The translations under genes and the position numbers were made by a program. A model generated the notes under the pieces. That model had not been told where the DNA came from. It ran no database searches and saw nothing but the letters and a program-made list of their open reading frames with translations. From the NCBI GenBank assembly GCA_903877135.1, contig CAIRCN010000010.1, positions 100,241 to 164,240 of the forward strand: a stretch of 64,000 nucleotides of DNA, given 5' to 3'. Below, in pieces: positions 38,101-43,991 of the stretch (position 1 is its first letter; each line of letters begins with the position of its first letter). Source of the DNA: an uncultured Opitutia bacterium. GTDB lineage: Bacteria > Verrucomicrobiota > Verrucomicrobiia > Opitutales > Opitutaceae.

Positions 38101-38848
38101 CCATCACGTAGTAGGAACCAGCAAAATTGCCGGGGAGGAGCTGGTTCCAGTTGAGAGTGCGGTTGAGCCCGTCGGCATTTTGGACCGTGCCGATGTCGTA
38201 GCTCGTGAGCAGAAAATCGTCGCTGTCGCCGAAGGTGGGGTTGCTCGAGAGAATGATCTCGATACGGAAGAACGAACCGTCGCCGTTGGCGGAGGGGACG
38301 TAGGGAACGCAGTTGCCGCCAGTGCTGGAGACGCGGTTTGTCCAAGTGAGCTGCATCGGGATGACGTCGCCGCCTTTGTAGGCCGTGCCAGCCGGATAGG
38401 TGAGGCTGGTGATGGCGAGGTCGGGTTTGCCAACAATGGTCACGATGGCCGACGACGTGGTGAAGGTGAATACGCCAACACCGGTCATGGTAACGGAAAC
38501 CTTGCAGGGACCTGCCTGACTGGTGCTAATCGGGACTATTTTGCTAATCTTGATGTCGACCGAGGCACCGCCCGCTACTACGGGGACGGTAACAGCGGTC
38601 GTGACCAAATTAATCGTTTGGCCAGTGTTTTGGTTGAGGAGCAGGATGTCGAAATTGCCCGTGCCTGACACCGACGGATTAAGGGGATCTGTGTTGAGGA
38701 CCGTGATGGTGTAGGTGACGGAGTCACCGGGCTTGGGCGCAGCGTTGTCAACCGCAACAGATGAAATAGTGAGGACCTGGGCGTGCGCAGCCGCAGCCAG
38801 GAACAGGGCGAGTGCGGTGCCTAGGAGAGAGCGGAATAAGATTTTCAT
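26153..38848 (-). CDS. giant secreted Ig-repeat protein with beta-propeller
   Basis: The 4,231-residue protein begins with a Sec signal peptide (residues 1-23, ending AAAHAQ). CARDB-like domains occupy about 24-270. Residues 305-860 are a PD40/TolB-like propeller with repeated NPALSSDGRYVAFASDATNL motifs, interrupted at about 675-750 by a Gly-rich GxGY module. Residues 865-3750 contain about 30 Big_7-type Ig domains of 95 residues, each with a VQFFANGxxLG strand and a TYxLTAVATDxxG strand. A beta-rich domain (3757-3960) and two copies of an NISTRGxxGTGxNILIAGFVVNG unit (3961 and 4101) end it. It is probably an extended cell-surface or released adhesive protein. It starts 46 bp after the secretin gene and is likely in that operon. 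Confidence 0.88.
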   Translation of the reverse strand: MKILFRSLLGTALALFLAAAAHAQVLTISSVAVDNAAPKPGDSVTYTITVLNTDPLNPSVSGTGNFDILLLNQNTGQTINLVTTAVTVPVVAGGASVDIKISKIVPISTSQAGPCKVSVTMTGVGVFTFTTSSAIVTIVGKPDLAITSLTYPAGTAYKGGDVIPMQLTWTNRVSSTGGNCVPYVPSANGDGSFFRIEIILSSNPTFGDSDDFLLTSYDIGTVQNADGLNRTLNWNQLLPGNFAGSYYVMAKIDVATDPNVPNGNVSEAIDNDLAINGNNTWFNETNAARINLLPTNFPTDYWASTGSNGYSDNPALSSDGRYVAFASDATNLVTASSPGGADTNGVRDIFLYDNQTATVRRLNLSQQGAQANGASNNPAISATGRYVAFASDATNLVLPGPNFSGDNNGFSDIFVVDSVTGAISLVSVTTGGVQANGSNFKPSISADGRYVVYQSSATNLVTPNTAVGVTHIYLRNRNVGGLVDANGNPIYDVAGNTDTTLVDVSTTNAVANGNSLEASISANGQYVVFSSDATNLVAGDTNTVRDIFLRDLVGGTTIRVSVPNLADQGTLGTQGNGASRAPSVSSDGSYIAFGSEASNLVLGDTNGVSDIFVYNRATAAVTRVSVSSAGSQATDPSAVGFRLGSVNPSISSTGRYVTFASLANNLAVGDAGGQTQNLIVTAGGAGYGAAPGVTLVGGGGTGATATATISGGAVVSVTVTNPGSGYTSAPTVVFASGAAAATAFANPNGFVTGPDANNAVDVFVIDRDVNASGTYDTPGNIATSVMSVNRFGYQTQQLLGTPSSAASDIYPVISADGRWVALPTDAENTAGLIHGATNRTSPDSNTYRDVILHDRRTNTLPNAGISPTVSIAASSPPLVNTDLTLSSTATTTIGVIQSVQFYVNGTLLSTSTTFPYTATWHPTAVGTYSLSALATDIFGNIGVSSNLSVTVYAQPDVRINSPLTGTTLTYPPGAPTIITATATPTTPNTQIGSVQFKVNGSYVGAPIPYPGPYTYAWTPPSVGTFALTAVATDNNTSNESAAQTVTVSTGAATPPTFTSLTVSGGLSPVVNLPQTLTAVFTPTTGAAITSVQFFANNIPLATATGSPYTVTWTPLNPGTYALVAKATDSNGSVTTSPVQTVTVTAGVGPTVTLANPGSPWAANSVVTLTATATPGGAAIKQVQFFDNGVVIGTVLAPPYTVSWNPVMLGGHTLVARATDNVGNFADNSPAVSVLVDQNQAPTIASAPISGNGATSSVGVANTISAPTATDPDGTVASVQFFASYNGGAPASLGTATIAPYNFSWTPRIAGTYALTAVATDNLGATSATSPTTTVTVSGGNAPTGVVVTAPAQLAVNSAGTLSATATPATGTIASVQFFANNVSLGTTTTFPYRATWTPTANGTYAITALATDTAGNQTLSTAVPVLVAANQAPTVNITTPVNPSIAGVGSVNTVTATATDPDGSVASVQFFVALGSGTPVSLGTVNASPYTTSWIPRIAGTYALTAVATDNLGTTTTSATTTVTVSGGNAPTGVVVAAPAQLAVNSSTTLTATATAVTGTIASVQFFANNVSLGTTTTFPYRATWTPSAIGTYAITALATDTAGNQTLSATATTTVAVNQSPVITAPLSALGATPGVGVANTISVASATDPDGTVASVQFFANGISLGTATTAPYSVSWTTRTANTYNLTAVATDNLGATMTSATTIVTVAGGNAPAVAITSPAPGTIAVNTAQTVTATATAVTGTIASVQFFANGAPLGTITAFPYRVSWTPIVAGSYVLTAVATDTAGNQTTSAVVAIIVTSGGAPTVTLTAPVNGSSVAVNSAQTLTATASAVTGTIASVQFFVNGVSLGTVTVFPYRIGWTPVTNGSYAITALATDSLGNQATSSASTVTVAANQPPTVAAPVSANGAASGVGVANTISAPSATDPDGTVANVQIFASYNGGAPVSLGTATTAPYSVAWTPRIGGTYGLTAVATDNLGATSATSPVTTVIVAGGNAPTGVVVTAPTQLAVNSSGTLSATATAATGTISSVQFFANGVSLGTDTTFPYTATFAPTANGTYLLTALATDTAGNQTLSAAVSVTVGVNAAPTVSITAPANLATVGVGSVNAINATAADSDGTVSSVQFFAALGGGTPISLGTVNTPPYTTAWTPRIAGAYQLTAVATDNLGATTTSGTINVTVAGGNAPTGVVVTAPAQLAVNSSTTVSATATAVTGTIASVQFFANGVSLGSDTTFPYTATFAPTANGTYAITALATDTAGNQTLSPTVSVTVAANQSPTVGAPTSSLGATPGVGVTNTLGALTATDPDGTVASVQFFANGVSLGTVTAAPFTLAWTPAIAGTYNLTVQVTDNLGAKTTSAITTVTVSGGNAPLVTVTAPTAGSTVVANSFQTVTATATAVTGTIASIQFFDNGVSLGTDNQFPYAASWSPAATGSHSLTALATDTLGNQAVAVSTVTVSPGTAATVTITNPAGGANLAVNVAQPIETSVIVGSLAISGVEFFANTVSLGIITQYPYTLSWTPTNIGNYALTAVVTDTIGNKSPSPAVNVTVATATGGTVVNAISNNGNTALPQGSSVMLQAVPSVSQGVIRQIQFFEDGVALGAPVTSAPFTLLYRPQTAAGTTHAMTAQATNSNGVALAVSAPLTISVVSRVPAAPAVVPTTVAITAPLDAQRIAVPTGSNTITVSVNASTTGGFVNKVELYIEGALFGSSTAYPYNFAWAPTKTGTYHLVALAYDNFNNIVASVASAVVPAAPAATTVIVAPPPVIAITSPLDGGTLTGGSQAQVTFNASTTNGYPLDIQLFQDGNYVGGTSMSAGGIGSISYVPTQKTHVVNGATVVDASTLYAIATDQLGFATKSVVIANLNVTNGGTSTGTTVIGLPPIVTVTSPTASSIFPVNAPVTLTADASDPDGNVVSVTFAVNGQIVNTLNAYPYTLIWTPKNLGLYAITAKATDNDGNTVTSTAVTVSVVDPSPGNPTATITSPVNGASLTAGTNVSIAASATAGLSVASVQFYVNGQPLGAPVTSSPFNISWTPATPGTYALVARATDSIGKQGTSATVTVTVSSGISLIAGTTLVPQGSSVVVKADPNAGQGTIKQVQFFDNTGAGPIAFGSPVTNAPFTLVYTPATAVGTTHVISAQATNNNGVALAMSSGLTLTVVGAIAPLPTVAIGNPLDAAKIAIPTGSNSIAVSVNTTLAAGFITKVELYIEGSLFSTGSVYPYAFAWTPTVTGTYHLVALAYDNHGNLVASPTTTVIVAAPPVVAITSPLAGGTLTGGAQAQVTFTASTGNGYPLDIQLFQDGNYVGGTSLASPGGVGSISFVPTQKTHRDVAGNTIVDLSTLYVIATDPLGFATKSVEVGNLNVTNGGTSTGTTVIGQPPIVSVTSPTASSIFPVNAPVTLTANASDPDGNVVSVVFLVNNQVVSTLNAYPYTFVWTPKNLGLYAITAKATDNDGNTVTSAAVTVSVIDPTAGVLPTATITSPANGSSLTAGTVVPIAASATAGQNVANVQIYLNGQPLGAPITTTPFNTSWTPATPGTYTLIARATDNIGNQGTSSTVTVTVIPNAPPTVTLTSPTATTIVAGTAVALAASASDKDGTVSSVSFIANSITIATLTSAPYTTTWTPGGAGSYTLVAQATDNSGNVTNSTPVVLTVVANQPPTVAITAPVTGRTVNVSSSVSITATASDVDGVVASVQFFANGISLGTVTSAPYQTTWSPTAEGAYRLTAVATDNAGATTTSAAVTVLAVILSSANSDTVYTGFYAALGESGGFAAINLHGRTATLIGYVPSTQTLSPAKTYYYADVPIDASGGFTLRNTSGTVLISGAFSATGVNGTFDGGRVTFIGPSTSAGVTSVAAGYYSGSILGHSASVLTGLVGLDGTITLYLADGTFVDSGAGAVDATGAFTITTRAGNKFTGKADPATGFLSGTLSGAASGTFAAALPSGNTFSDGFLRNISTRGLAGTGNNILIAGFVVNGTVPKQILIRAIGPTLAQAPYSLTGVLPDPQVQLFNSAGAPVVGGYNNDWGSIAGLGTVFAQVGAFALPVGSKDSAVLLTLSPGLYTAQVSDVTGATGLALVELYDVDNQAAFSTQKMVNISTRGQVGTGSNILIAGFVVNGTSPKKVLVRGLGPTLATYGVTGVLADPILRIVRPSDGLVIRENDNWEVGNDATLVTDAATRVGAIPLTSGSKDAVILMTLPPGVYTAQLSGVNSGTGIGLIEVYEVP
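28150..31165 (-). repeat. two tandem copies of a five-domain block (about 1.5 kb each) in the giant gene
   Basis: Domains 19-23 (31165-29651) and 24-28 (29650-28150) follow the same unusual order. Each block starts with a PQGSSV domain, then a PTGSN/KVELYIEG domain, a GGTLTGG/PLDIQLFQDGNYVGGTS domain, a PPIVxVTSPTASSIFPVNAP domain and a VNGQPLG/YLNGQPLG domain. Boundaries are approximate to one domain edge. The order is not found elsewhere in the protein, so this is a block duplication rather than ordinary single-domain repetition. Confidence 0.75.
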
Positions 38849-38894
38849 GATCTCACCTCGTGTTGAGAGTTAGTGAACGGGTGGTATGAGCGGC

Positions 38895-40751
38895 TCATTG
38901 GGCTCCGTTGGGGGCTTTGGCCTTGGCAGATTCTTCTTCGGGCGGGTCTTTGACCCAAGGACTGGAGCCGTCACGATAACCGGGCATATCCTCGTGGCGC
39001 ATTTGGAGCTGGCGGACGCGAGCGGAATCGAAGACCTGCTGCACGGAAGCGCCCTCGGCGCTGATCGACTTGGCCGTGATGAAGATGATCAGGTTGGTGC
39101 TGGAGATGTTTTTGCTGTCGGAGCTGAAGAGGCGGCCGAGCAATGGGAGGGAACCGAGAATCGGCACTTTGGAAATGCCTTTGTTCGTGTTGGTGGTCAG
39201 CAGGCCGCCGATACCCATGGTGAAACCATCCTTGAGCGAGACCTGGGTGGTGGCCCGACGGGTGCCGATGATGGGGATCTGGGCGGGGCCAAAGGTGGCG
39301 CTGCCGTTCTTCTGGCTGACCTCGGGAGTGAGGGTGAGCTTGATGAAGCCGCGGGTGTTGACCTGAGGGGTGACCTTGAGATTGATGCCGATATCCTTGT
39401 ATTCGAAGCCGGAGACCTCGAAGCCGCCAGTCTGCTGGTTGTATTGGTATTTGGGAATCGGATCGGCCTCGCCGATGTTGATCGAGGCCTCAGTGTTGTT
39501 GAGGGTGACGATGGTGGGGTTGGAGACGATCTTGGTGCTGTTGAGCGTCTGGAGCGCGCTGAGGACGACGCTGAACTGGTCGGCGGAGAAGACGGCGGAA
39601 AGGGTGCGGGCGGTGTCGTTGGTGTTGGTGAGCGACTGGAGGAGGTTGAGCGAATTGGTGAGGTCGTTGGAGGTGCCGTTGGAAGTGCCGGAAGTGGCGG
39701 TGTTGGAGATGGCGCCGCTGGTGCCCGTGGTGGAGGTGGAGGTGGGGACGCCGTTGGTGGAGGTGACAGCGGCGCTGGTGTTGGAGCCGGTGGACTGGTT
39801 GGCGCTGGTGCCGTTGGAGGTGGAGCCGTTGAGGCCGTTGGAGGCGACGTTGGTGCCGTTGACGCCGCTGCTGCCGCTCTGGCCTTGGTTGCGCTGCACG
39901 GTGCCGAAGGCGCCATTCGCTCCGCCGCCGCCGACGCCGACCTTGTAGTTGGCGAGCGAGGCCCAATTGACGCCAACGTTTTTCACGTCGCTGTCGGTGA
40001 CCTCGACGAATTTCGACTCGATCATCACCTGGTCGGTGGCGCGGTCGAGCTGCTCGATGATTGGGCGGATGCGGTTCATGCGTGAGGGACGCTCGGTAAT
40101 GACGAGGCTGTTGCTGCGGCTATCGACCATGATTTTGCCGCCGGCCGCGTTGTCGATGAGCGAGGTGATCGTGGGCATAATGTCGGCCGCGCGAGCGTAG
40201 TTGATCATGAAGACCTCGGTGGAGACGGGCTCCTGAAGGAGGCTCTCGTTGCTGACGATTTTGATGATGTTGCCCTCCTCGACGTAGTTGTAGCCGACGG
40301 GAGTGAGGATGACTTGGAAGATCTGCCGCCAGCTCACGTCACGGAGCTTGATGGAGGCCTTGCCCTGGAGCGTCTCGGGGATGACGAGGTTGAGTTCGAA
40401 GAGGTCGGCGACGTTGCGGAGGATGTTGCGGATGTCTTCGTCGGGGAAGTCGACCGAGAGGGTGTCCTTGCCGGAGGCGTCCTTGCCTTTGGTGGCAACA
40501 GAGACATGGGGCGCAGCGGCTTCCTTGATTGTGACGTCGGAGGGCGCGGGCGCGGCGGGTGGCACGGTGGCAGCGGTCGCGGCAGATGTGGTGGTCGCAG
40601 CGGGAGTGGTGGTCGCGGCAGGCGCGGGGGTCACAGCAGCTTTGGCGGCCTCGGGGGCAGGCGGCGTGGCCGGGGCGGACTGGCCCAACCCACGGGCCAG
40701 AAGGGCGGCAAAACAGAGGGCAAACAAGGAGTGGCGCAGGCGTGTGCTCAT
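38895..40751 (-). CDS. secretin (PilQ/GspD family) with STN domain
   Basis: The 618-residue protein has a signal peptide, an Ala/Pro/Thr-rich linker to about residue 85 and an STN/AMIN-adjacent domain at about 97-165 (VDFPDEDIRNILRNVADLFEL). An N1-like domain follows (ADIMPTITSLIDNAAGGKIMVDSRSN, quoted in part). A Gly/Ser/Thr/Asn-rich insertion fills about 274-367. The C-terminal secretin barrel (about 375-575) contains VPILGSLPLLGRLF and LIIFITAK, the family signature. It should form the outer-membrane channel of a type IV pilus or type II-like secretion system. It overlaps the upstream pilP-like gene by four bases and precedes the giant exoprotein gene. Confidence 0.92.
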   Translation of the reverse strand: MSTRLRHSLFALCFAALLARGLGQSAPATPPAPEAAKAAVTPAPAATTTPAATTTSAATAATVPPAAPAPSDVTIKEAAAPHVSVATKGKDASGKDTLSVDFPDEDIRNILRNVADLFELNLVIPETLQGKASIKLRDVSWRQIFQVILTPVGYNYVEEGNIIKIVSNESLLQEPVSTEVFMINYARAADIMPTITSLIDNAAGGKIMVDSRSNSLVITERPSRMNRIRPIIEQLDRATDQVMIESKFVEVTDSDVKNVGVNWASLANYKVGVGGGGANGAFGTVQRNQGQSGSSGVNGTNVASNGLNGSTSNGTSANQSTGSNTSAAVTSTNGVPTSTSTTGTSGAISNTATSGTSNGTSNDLTNSLNLLQSLTNTNDTARTLSAVFSADQFSVVLSALQTLNSTKIVSNPTIVTLNNTEASINIGEADPIPKYQYNQQTGGFEVSGFEYKDIGINLKVTPQVNTRGFIKLTLTPEVSQKNGSATFGPAQIPIIGTRRATTQVSLKDGFTMGIGGLLTTNTNKGISKVPILGSLPLLGRLFSSDSKNISSTNLIIFITAKSISAEGASVQQVFDSARVRQLQMRHEDMPGYRDGSSPWVKDPPEEESAKAKAPNGAQ

Positions 40752-41281
40752 GGGTTTTTTCCGGATTTAAGGGGGCGAGTATACTCCTCCTGGTTGAGGC
40801 GGAGGGTGAAGGTGCTCTGATCAATAGCGGCAAGCTCGAGCTGGTAGTCGTGACCGTCGTAGGAAATTGTCAGGATGTCGCCAGGGCGGAGGCGTTTCTG
40901 GCCGAAGAGAAGGAAGGTCGAATCGCCCACGCGAAAGGTGCCGGATGGCTGGATACGCGCGGCGATGTGGACCAGCAGTTCGCGGTCGGTGGCGGGTTTC
41001 GCCGGGGTGGCAACGGTGGCGGCAGCGGCCTGCGCGACGGCGAGCGCGCGCACCTCCTCGGAGTCGGCCTGCTCGAACCCGGGGGGGTTGAAGGGCTGGG
41101 GCAGGCTGGCGGACAGAGCTGCAAGCGGCGCGGGGCGCGCCAGTTGCAGCGCCTGCTGCACCGCGCCGCGGCGATGCTCCGGCGAGACGAGGTCCGAGGT
41201 GGGTTTAGCCAAGGCGCACGGGGTCTGGACAAACACCACCAGGGCGATGGCGAGAAGGGTGGGATGCGGGTGCGGATTCAT
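40748..41281 (-). CDS. PilP-like periplasmic protein of the secretin operon
   Basis: The 177-residue product has an N-terminal signal or anchor segment (LLAIALVVFVQTPCALA), an Ala-rich middle part and a C-terminal beta-rich domain (about 105-170: GTFRVGDSTFLLFGQKRLRPGD, then ISYDGHDYQLELAAID). In pilMNOPQ operons the fourth gene encodes the PilP lipoprotein that links PilNO to the secretin. Position, size and topology fit, and a Cys lies at the end of the hydrophobic stretch, but sequence similarity alone is weak. It overlaps both neighbours by four bases (ATGA). Confidence 0.6.
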   Translation of the reverse strand: MNPHPHPTLLAIALVVFVQTPCALAKPTSDLVSPEHRRGAVQQALQLARPAPLAALSASLPQPFNPPGFEQADSEEVRALAVAQAAAATVATPAKPATDRELLVHIAARIQPSGTFRVGDSTFLLFGQKRLRPGDILTISYDGHDYQLELAAIDQSTFTLRLNQEEYTRPLKSGKNP

Positions 41282-41832
41282 GGCTGGCCGAGCAGGTCGA
41301 CGGTGAGGGTGAGCCGGAGCGGGCCGCGCTCGATGCTGGTGCCGACAATGGCCGTGCCCACGAGGCGGCAGTAATGCGCGCCGTGTTCGAGGCGGCGGAG
41401 AAACTCCAGCAACTGCGTGTAATCGCCCTGCAGGCCGACCGAAAATGTCACGGGCACAAACATGGACTTAGCCCCGCCTTTCACGATAGGCACAGGCTGC
41501 TGGCGCAGTTCGATGAGCTTGGTGCCGGTCTCTGCCTCCAGTCTGTAGAAAAATTGGAGGTTTTTGGCCAGCTCGCTGGCGCGGACGAGGTGACCTTCGA
41601 TCTCGTTGCCCGCCTGTGTGATCGTGGCCAGCTGTTCGTGGAGCTGGGCGGCGTTTTTAAGGTTGGCGGCGAAGCGCTGGCCCTCGGCAGATTTCTGTTC
41701 GAGGTCGGCGGCGGCCACCGGGAGGCTGTCACTGCGAAAATACAGGCCGACGGCCAGCAGCAACGTGAGCACGCCGCAGCCGACACCCACGGGGTTTTTC
41801 TTCAGCAACGCCATCAGTTCCTGATTGGTCAT
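41278..41832 (-). CDS. PilO-like inner-membrane alignment protein
   Basis: The 184-residue protein has a short cytoplasmic N-terminus, one membrane helix (GVGCGVLTLLLAVGLYF, about 17-33), a periplasmic coiled coil (about 40-95) and a C-terminal ferredoxin-like domain (MFVPVTFSVGLQGDYTQLLEFLRRLE). This is the PilO/GspM layout, and GDYTQLLEFLRRLE is the most characteristic segment. PilO pairs with PilN to bridge the inner-membrane machine to the secretin. The gene overlaps pilN-like and pilP-like genes by four bases each. Confidence 0.78.
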   Translation of the reverse strand: MTNQELMALLKKNPVGVGCGVLTLLLAVGLYFRSDSLPVAAADLEQKSAEGQRFAANLKNAAQLHEQLATITQAGNEIEGHLVRASELAKNLQFFYRLEAETGTKLIELRQQPVPIVKGGAKSMFVPVTFSVGLQGDYTQLLEFLRRLEHGAHYCRLVGTAIVGTSIERGPLRLTLTVDLLGQP

Positions 41833-42470
41833 GGCTTATTGCCCTCTTTTTCCTGAGCTTTCAATTTGAGCAGGAGCTCAAGTGAAAGCCGGCCGGTCTG
41901 GGGGTTGCGGGTCAGGTTGAGCATCGAGATGTCATCGAACCGCGCGGAAAAATATCCATCGGCACGGAGTAGTTCGACGTAGGCCGTGGCATAGCCGCTG
42001 GCCAGATCCGGCGCACCGCGAATCGTGCCCGTGAGCTTCAGTGCGTTGTCGCGGAGGTCGAAGGTGTCGAGGGCGATGTTCTTCGGCAGCGTCTGGCCAA
42101 GGCGCAGCAGCAGGTCGGTGACTAGGGGTTTGGAACGGACGAACGCGCTGACCTCGTTGACGCGGGCCGCCTCAGCCTGGAATTTCTTGTAAAGCGCAAT
42201 GGCCAGGTCGCTGCTATGCCGGTCCCGGTTAATCTGGACCTGCCACTCGCCGATCTGGCGGTTGAGGTCGTGCAGTTGGTATTCCTGATAGGAAAACCAG
42301 AGCAGGGCGATGAGAGCCACAACGATGGCGATGCCGTTAACAAAGAAAGTCGTCCGCACGACCTTGGTGTCCGGCAACCGCTCGAAATTACGGAAGTTCG
42401 GATGCCAGGGTGGCAGCACGGGGGCCGCGGGAGCGGCGGCCTCAGGCTTTTTTTTCAGCAGGGACAGCAT
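41829..42470 (-). CDS. PilN-like inner-membrane alignment protein
   Basis: The 213-residue protein has a cytoplasmic N-terminus (MLSLLKKKPE) rich in Pro, one membrane helix (TFFVNGIAIVVALIALLWF, about 41-59), a coiled coil and a C-terminal ferredoxin-like fold (LPKNIALDTFDLRDNALKLTG). This is the PilN/GspL layout; the N-terminal tail is expected to bind PilM. The gene starts inside the 3' end of the pilM-like gene (29-bp overlap). Confidence 0.75.
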   Translation of the reverse strand: MLSLLKKKPEAAAPAAPVLPPWHPNFRNFERLPDTKVVRTTFFVNGIAIVVALIALLWFSYQEYQLHDLNRQIGEWQVQINRDRHSSDLAIALYKKFQAEAARVNEVSAFVRSKPLVTDLLLRLGQTLPKNIALDTFDLRDNALKLTGTIRGAPDLASGYATAYVELLRADGYFSARFDDISMLNLTRNPQTGRLSLELLLKLKAQEKEGNKP

Positions 42471-43503
42471 GAGGAACGGTAGCGGAGTTATAGGTGGCCA
42501 TCAGGCCAAGGAGGCCCAGCCAGCGCAGATCGAGCCCACCAGCGGGAACTCCGTCGGCCAGGGTGATGTTGCGCGATTGCAGCCAGGGGCCTAGGTCGGG
42601 CTTCAGGCTCGAAACGGATAGGGAGGCGGCAATGGTCGTGTCGAGCCAGGCCAGCTTCGGGGGCAGCAGCGGACACAGCACTTGGCCGACCGACTGACCC
42701 GTCTGCACTTCGTAAAACCCAATGGAGGACTGCAGTTCCTTCAACAGGCGACGGACGAGCAGTGGCCCCATGCCGGTAAAATCAAAGGTGTTCGAGAAAA
42801 AGAGTTTTCGCGCCGACTCCTCATCCTTGAGCCCAAGTTCCTTTTGCACGACCGGGAGCATCGACTCGAGGCCCTGCGGTATTGGGCGCGAGGCGTCCAC
42901 ACCGGCGGCGCTAACGATGAACGAATGCGTCGTGTCCGTTCCGATTTCCAGCACAAGGGTCGGCGTCTTCGATTTCTTGAATGTAAGATAGTCCACAACT
43001 GCCCCAAGCATCGCGACGGAGCCCAACTCCAACCGCTCCGGATAGATGCCTTGGGCGAGCAGGGCGTCCTGTATCGCGACAATGTCATCCGCCGGCAGGC
43101 CGCAAAACAAGGCCTCCTTTTGCTGCGCCTTGGCAACGTCAAAATCGGTCCCGTCCGGGGCGTTGAGCACATTGATGAGGAACTTGTCGGGCTCGATCCG
43201 GAACTGGGAAGTCAGGACCTCGGTGAGATAGCCCGGCTCCTTCACGCGTTTCAACTCGAGCGTAGCCCGGCGTAGGAGGCGTTTCCCGGGGTAAACGCCG
43301 CAGACCGCGTTCAGATAGCCGCTCGGGCTTTTTTTCGGCTGCACCTGCCGGATGGCCTCCTCGAGAGCGGCGTCATCGCCGAGCGGGCACTCCCGCATCG
43401 CCTCTATCACCAGTGGCGCTGCCGGCGCCGAGGTGCGGGCAAGCAGGAACGCCTGATCGTTTTGTTCAACGAAGTAGCCTTTGTTTTTGGCGGAAAAAAA
43501 CAT
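42442..43503 (-). CDS. PilM-like actin-fold cytoplasmic protein
   Basis: The 353-residue protein has the actin/FtsA-like features of PilM/GspL cytoplasmic domains: an N-terminal strand, LVLEIGTDTTHSFIVSAAGV as the second phosphate-binding hairpin (about 183-202), and the LLKELQSSIGFYEVQTGQ helix near the C-terminal subdomain. It would sit at the cytoplasmic face and bind the PilN tail. It is the first gene of the five-gene alignment-complex operon. A strong hairpin (43538-43560) lies in its presumed 5' untranslated region. Confidence 0.75.
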   Translation of the reverse strand: MFFSAKNKGYFVEQNDQAFLLARTSAPAAPLVIEAMRECPLGDDAALEEAIRQVQPKKSPSGYLNAVCGVYPGKRLLRRATLELKRVKEPGYLTEVLTSQFRIEPDKFLINVLNAPDGTDFDVAKAQQKEALFCGLPADDIVAIQDALLAQGIYPERLELGSVAMLGAVVDYLTFKKSKTPTLVLEIGTDTTHSFIVSAAGVDASRPIPQGLESMLPVVQKELGLKDEESARKLFFSNTFDFTGMGPLLVRRLLKELQSSIGFYEVQTGQSVGQVLCPLLPPKLAWLDTTIAASLSVSSLKPDLGPWLQSRNITLADGVPAGGLDLRWLGLLGLMATYNSATVPHAVPAEKKA

Positions 43504-43756
43504 GCGTGATGTTTTCGGTCAGAGATATTAGGGCCGCCGCGACCCGCCGTGTGGGTCGCGTTGGCAAAACGCTGACCACACGCCAGACACGGAAACTAGA
43601 GGCAGAATTGAGATGAAAACTCCTAAAATACTCAGGGTAAGACAAGACTAATTCCTTCCGCTGCAAGCCTGAGCGCACGATTTACCATTTCCTCATCAGC
43701 GCATCCGATACAAATGGACTGCGCGATCAGCCCCGTCGGGCCGGCTCGACGCTGAA
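43504..43756. other. intergenic region upstream of the pilM-like gene
   Basis: No gene is seen. CGCGACCC (43538-43545) pairs with GGGTCGCG (43553-43560) to form an 8-bp stem just upstream of the pilM-like start on the minus strand; it lacks a T-run and may be a leader structure. The promoter of the secretin operon should lie between about 43520 and 43756. Confidence 0.4.
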
Positions 43757-43788
43757 AACAAAAAGCCCGCCGCGAAAATCGGCGGGCT
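43757..43788 (-). terminator. rho-independent terminator after the COX24-domain gene
   Basis: AGCCCGCCG (43764-43772) pairs perfectly with CGGCGGGCT (43780-43788) around a seven-base loop. On the minus strand the 9-bp stem is followed by TTTTGTTTT. It lies 42 bp past the stop of the 33-residue gene. Confidence 0.85.
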
Positions 43789-43830
43789 GCATTCGGGGAG
43801 CCGGCGGGCGTCAGCAGCCCGCCACGCGGC

Positions 43831-43932
43831 TCACTTCTGCCACGTGCGCTTTTTGTGCCGGTTGGCTTTGAGGCGCTTGCGGCGTTTGTGCTTCGACATT
43901 TTCAGTCGACGTTTCTTTTTCAGATTGCCCAT
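43831..43932 (-). CDS. AURKAIP1/COX24-domain small basic protein (mS38-like)
   Basis: This 33-residue ORF runs from the ATG at 43930-43932 to a TGA at 43831-43833. Its sequence starts [20 protein letters not shown] and ends with [11 protein letters not shown], so more than half of the residues are Lys or Arg. This is the compact pattern of bacterial AURKAIP1/COX24-domain proteins, which are related to mitochondrial ribosomal protein mS38 and are thought to be small-subunit ribosomal accessories. It has its own terminator, supporting a real transcript. It lies 59 bp downstream of addA. Annotation pipelines often miss it because of its length. Confidence 0.8.
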   Translation of the reverse strand: MGNLKKKRRLKMSKHKRRKRLKANRHKKRTWQK

Positions 43933-43991
43933 GGTGTGGAAAGATAAAGAGGGGACCGTGCTGGCCCCGCGCCGGTGTGTAAAGCCCGAAT

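Noticed and set aside
26153..38848. CRISPR or tandem-repeat array interpretation of the repeated segments
   Set aside because: The periodicity is about 285 bp in one open reading frame with degenerate third positions, which is a protein domain array and not short identical repeats with spacers.
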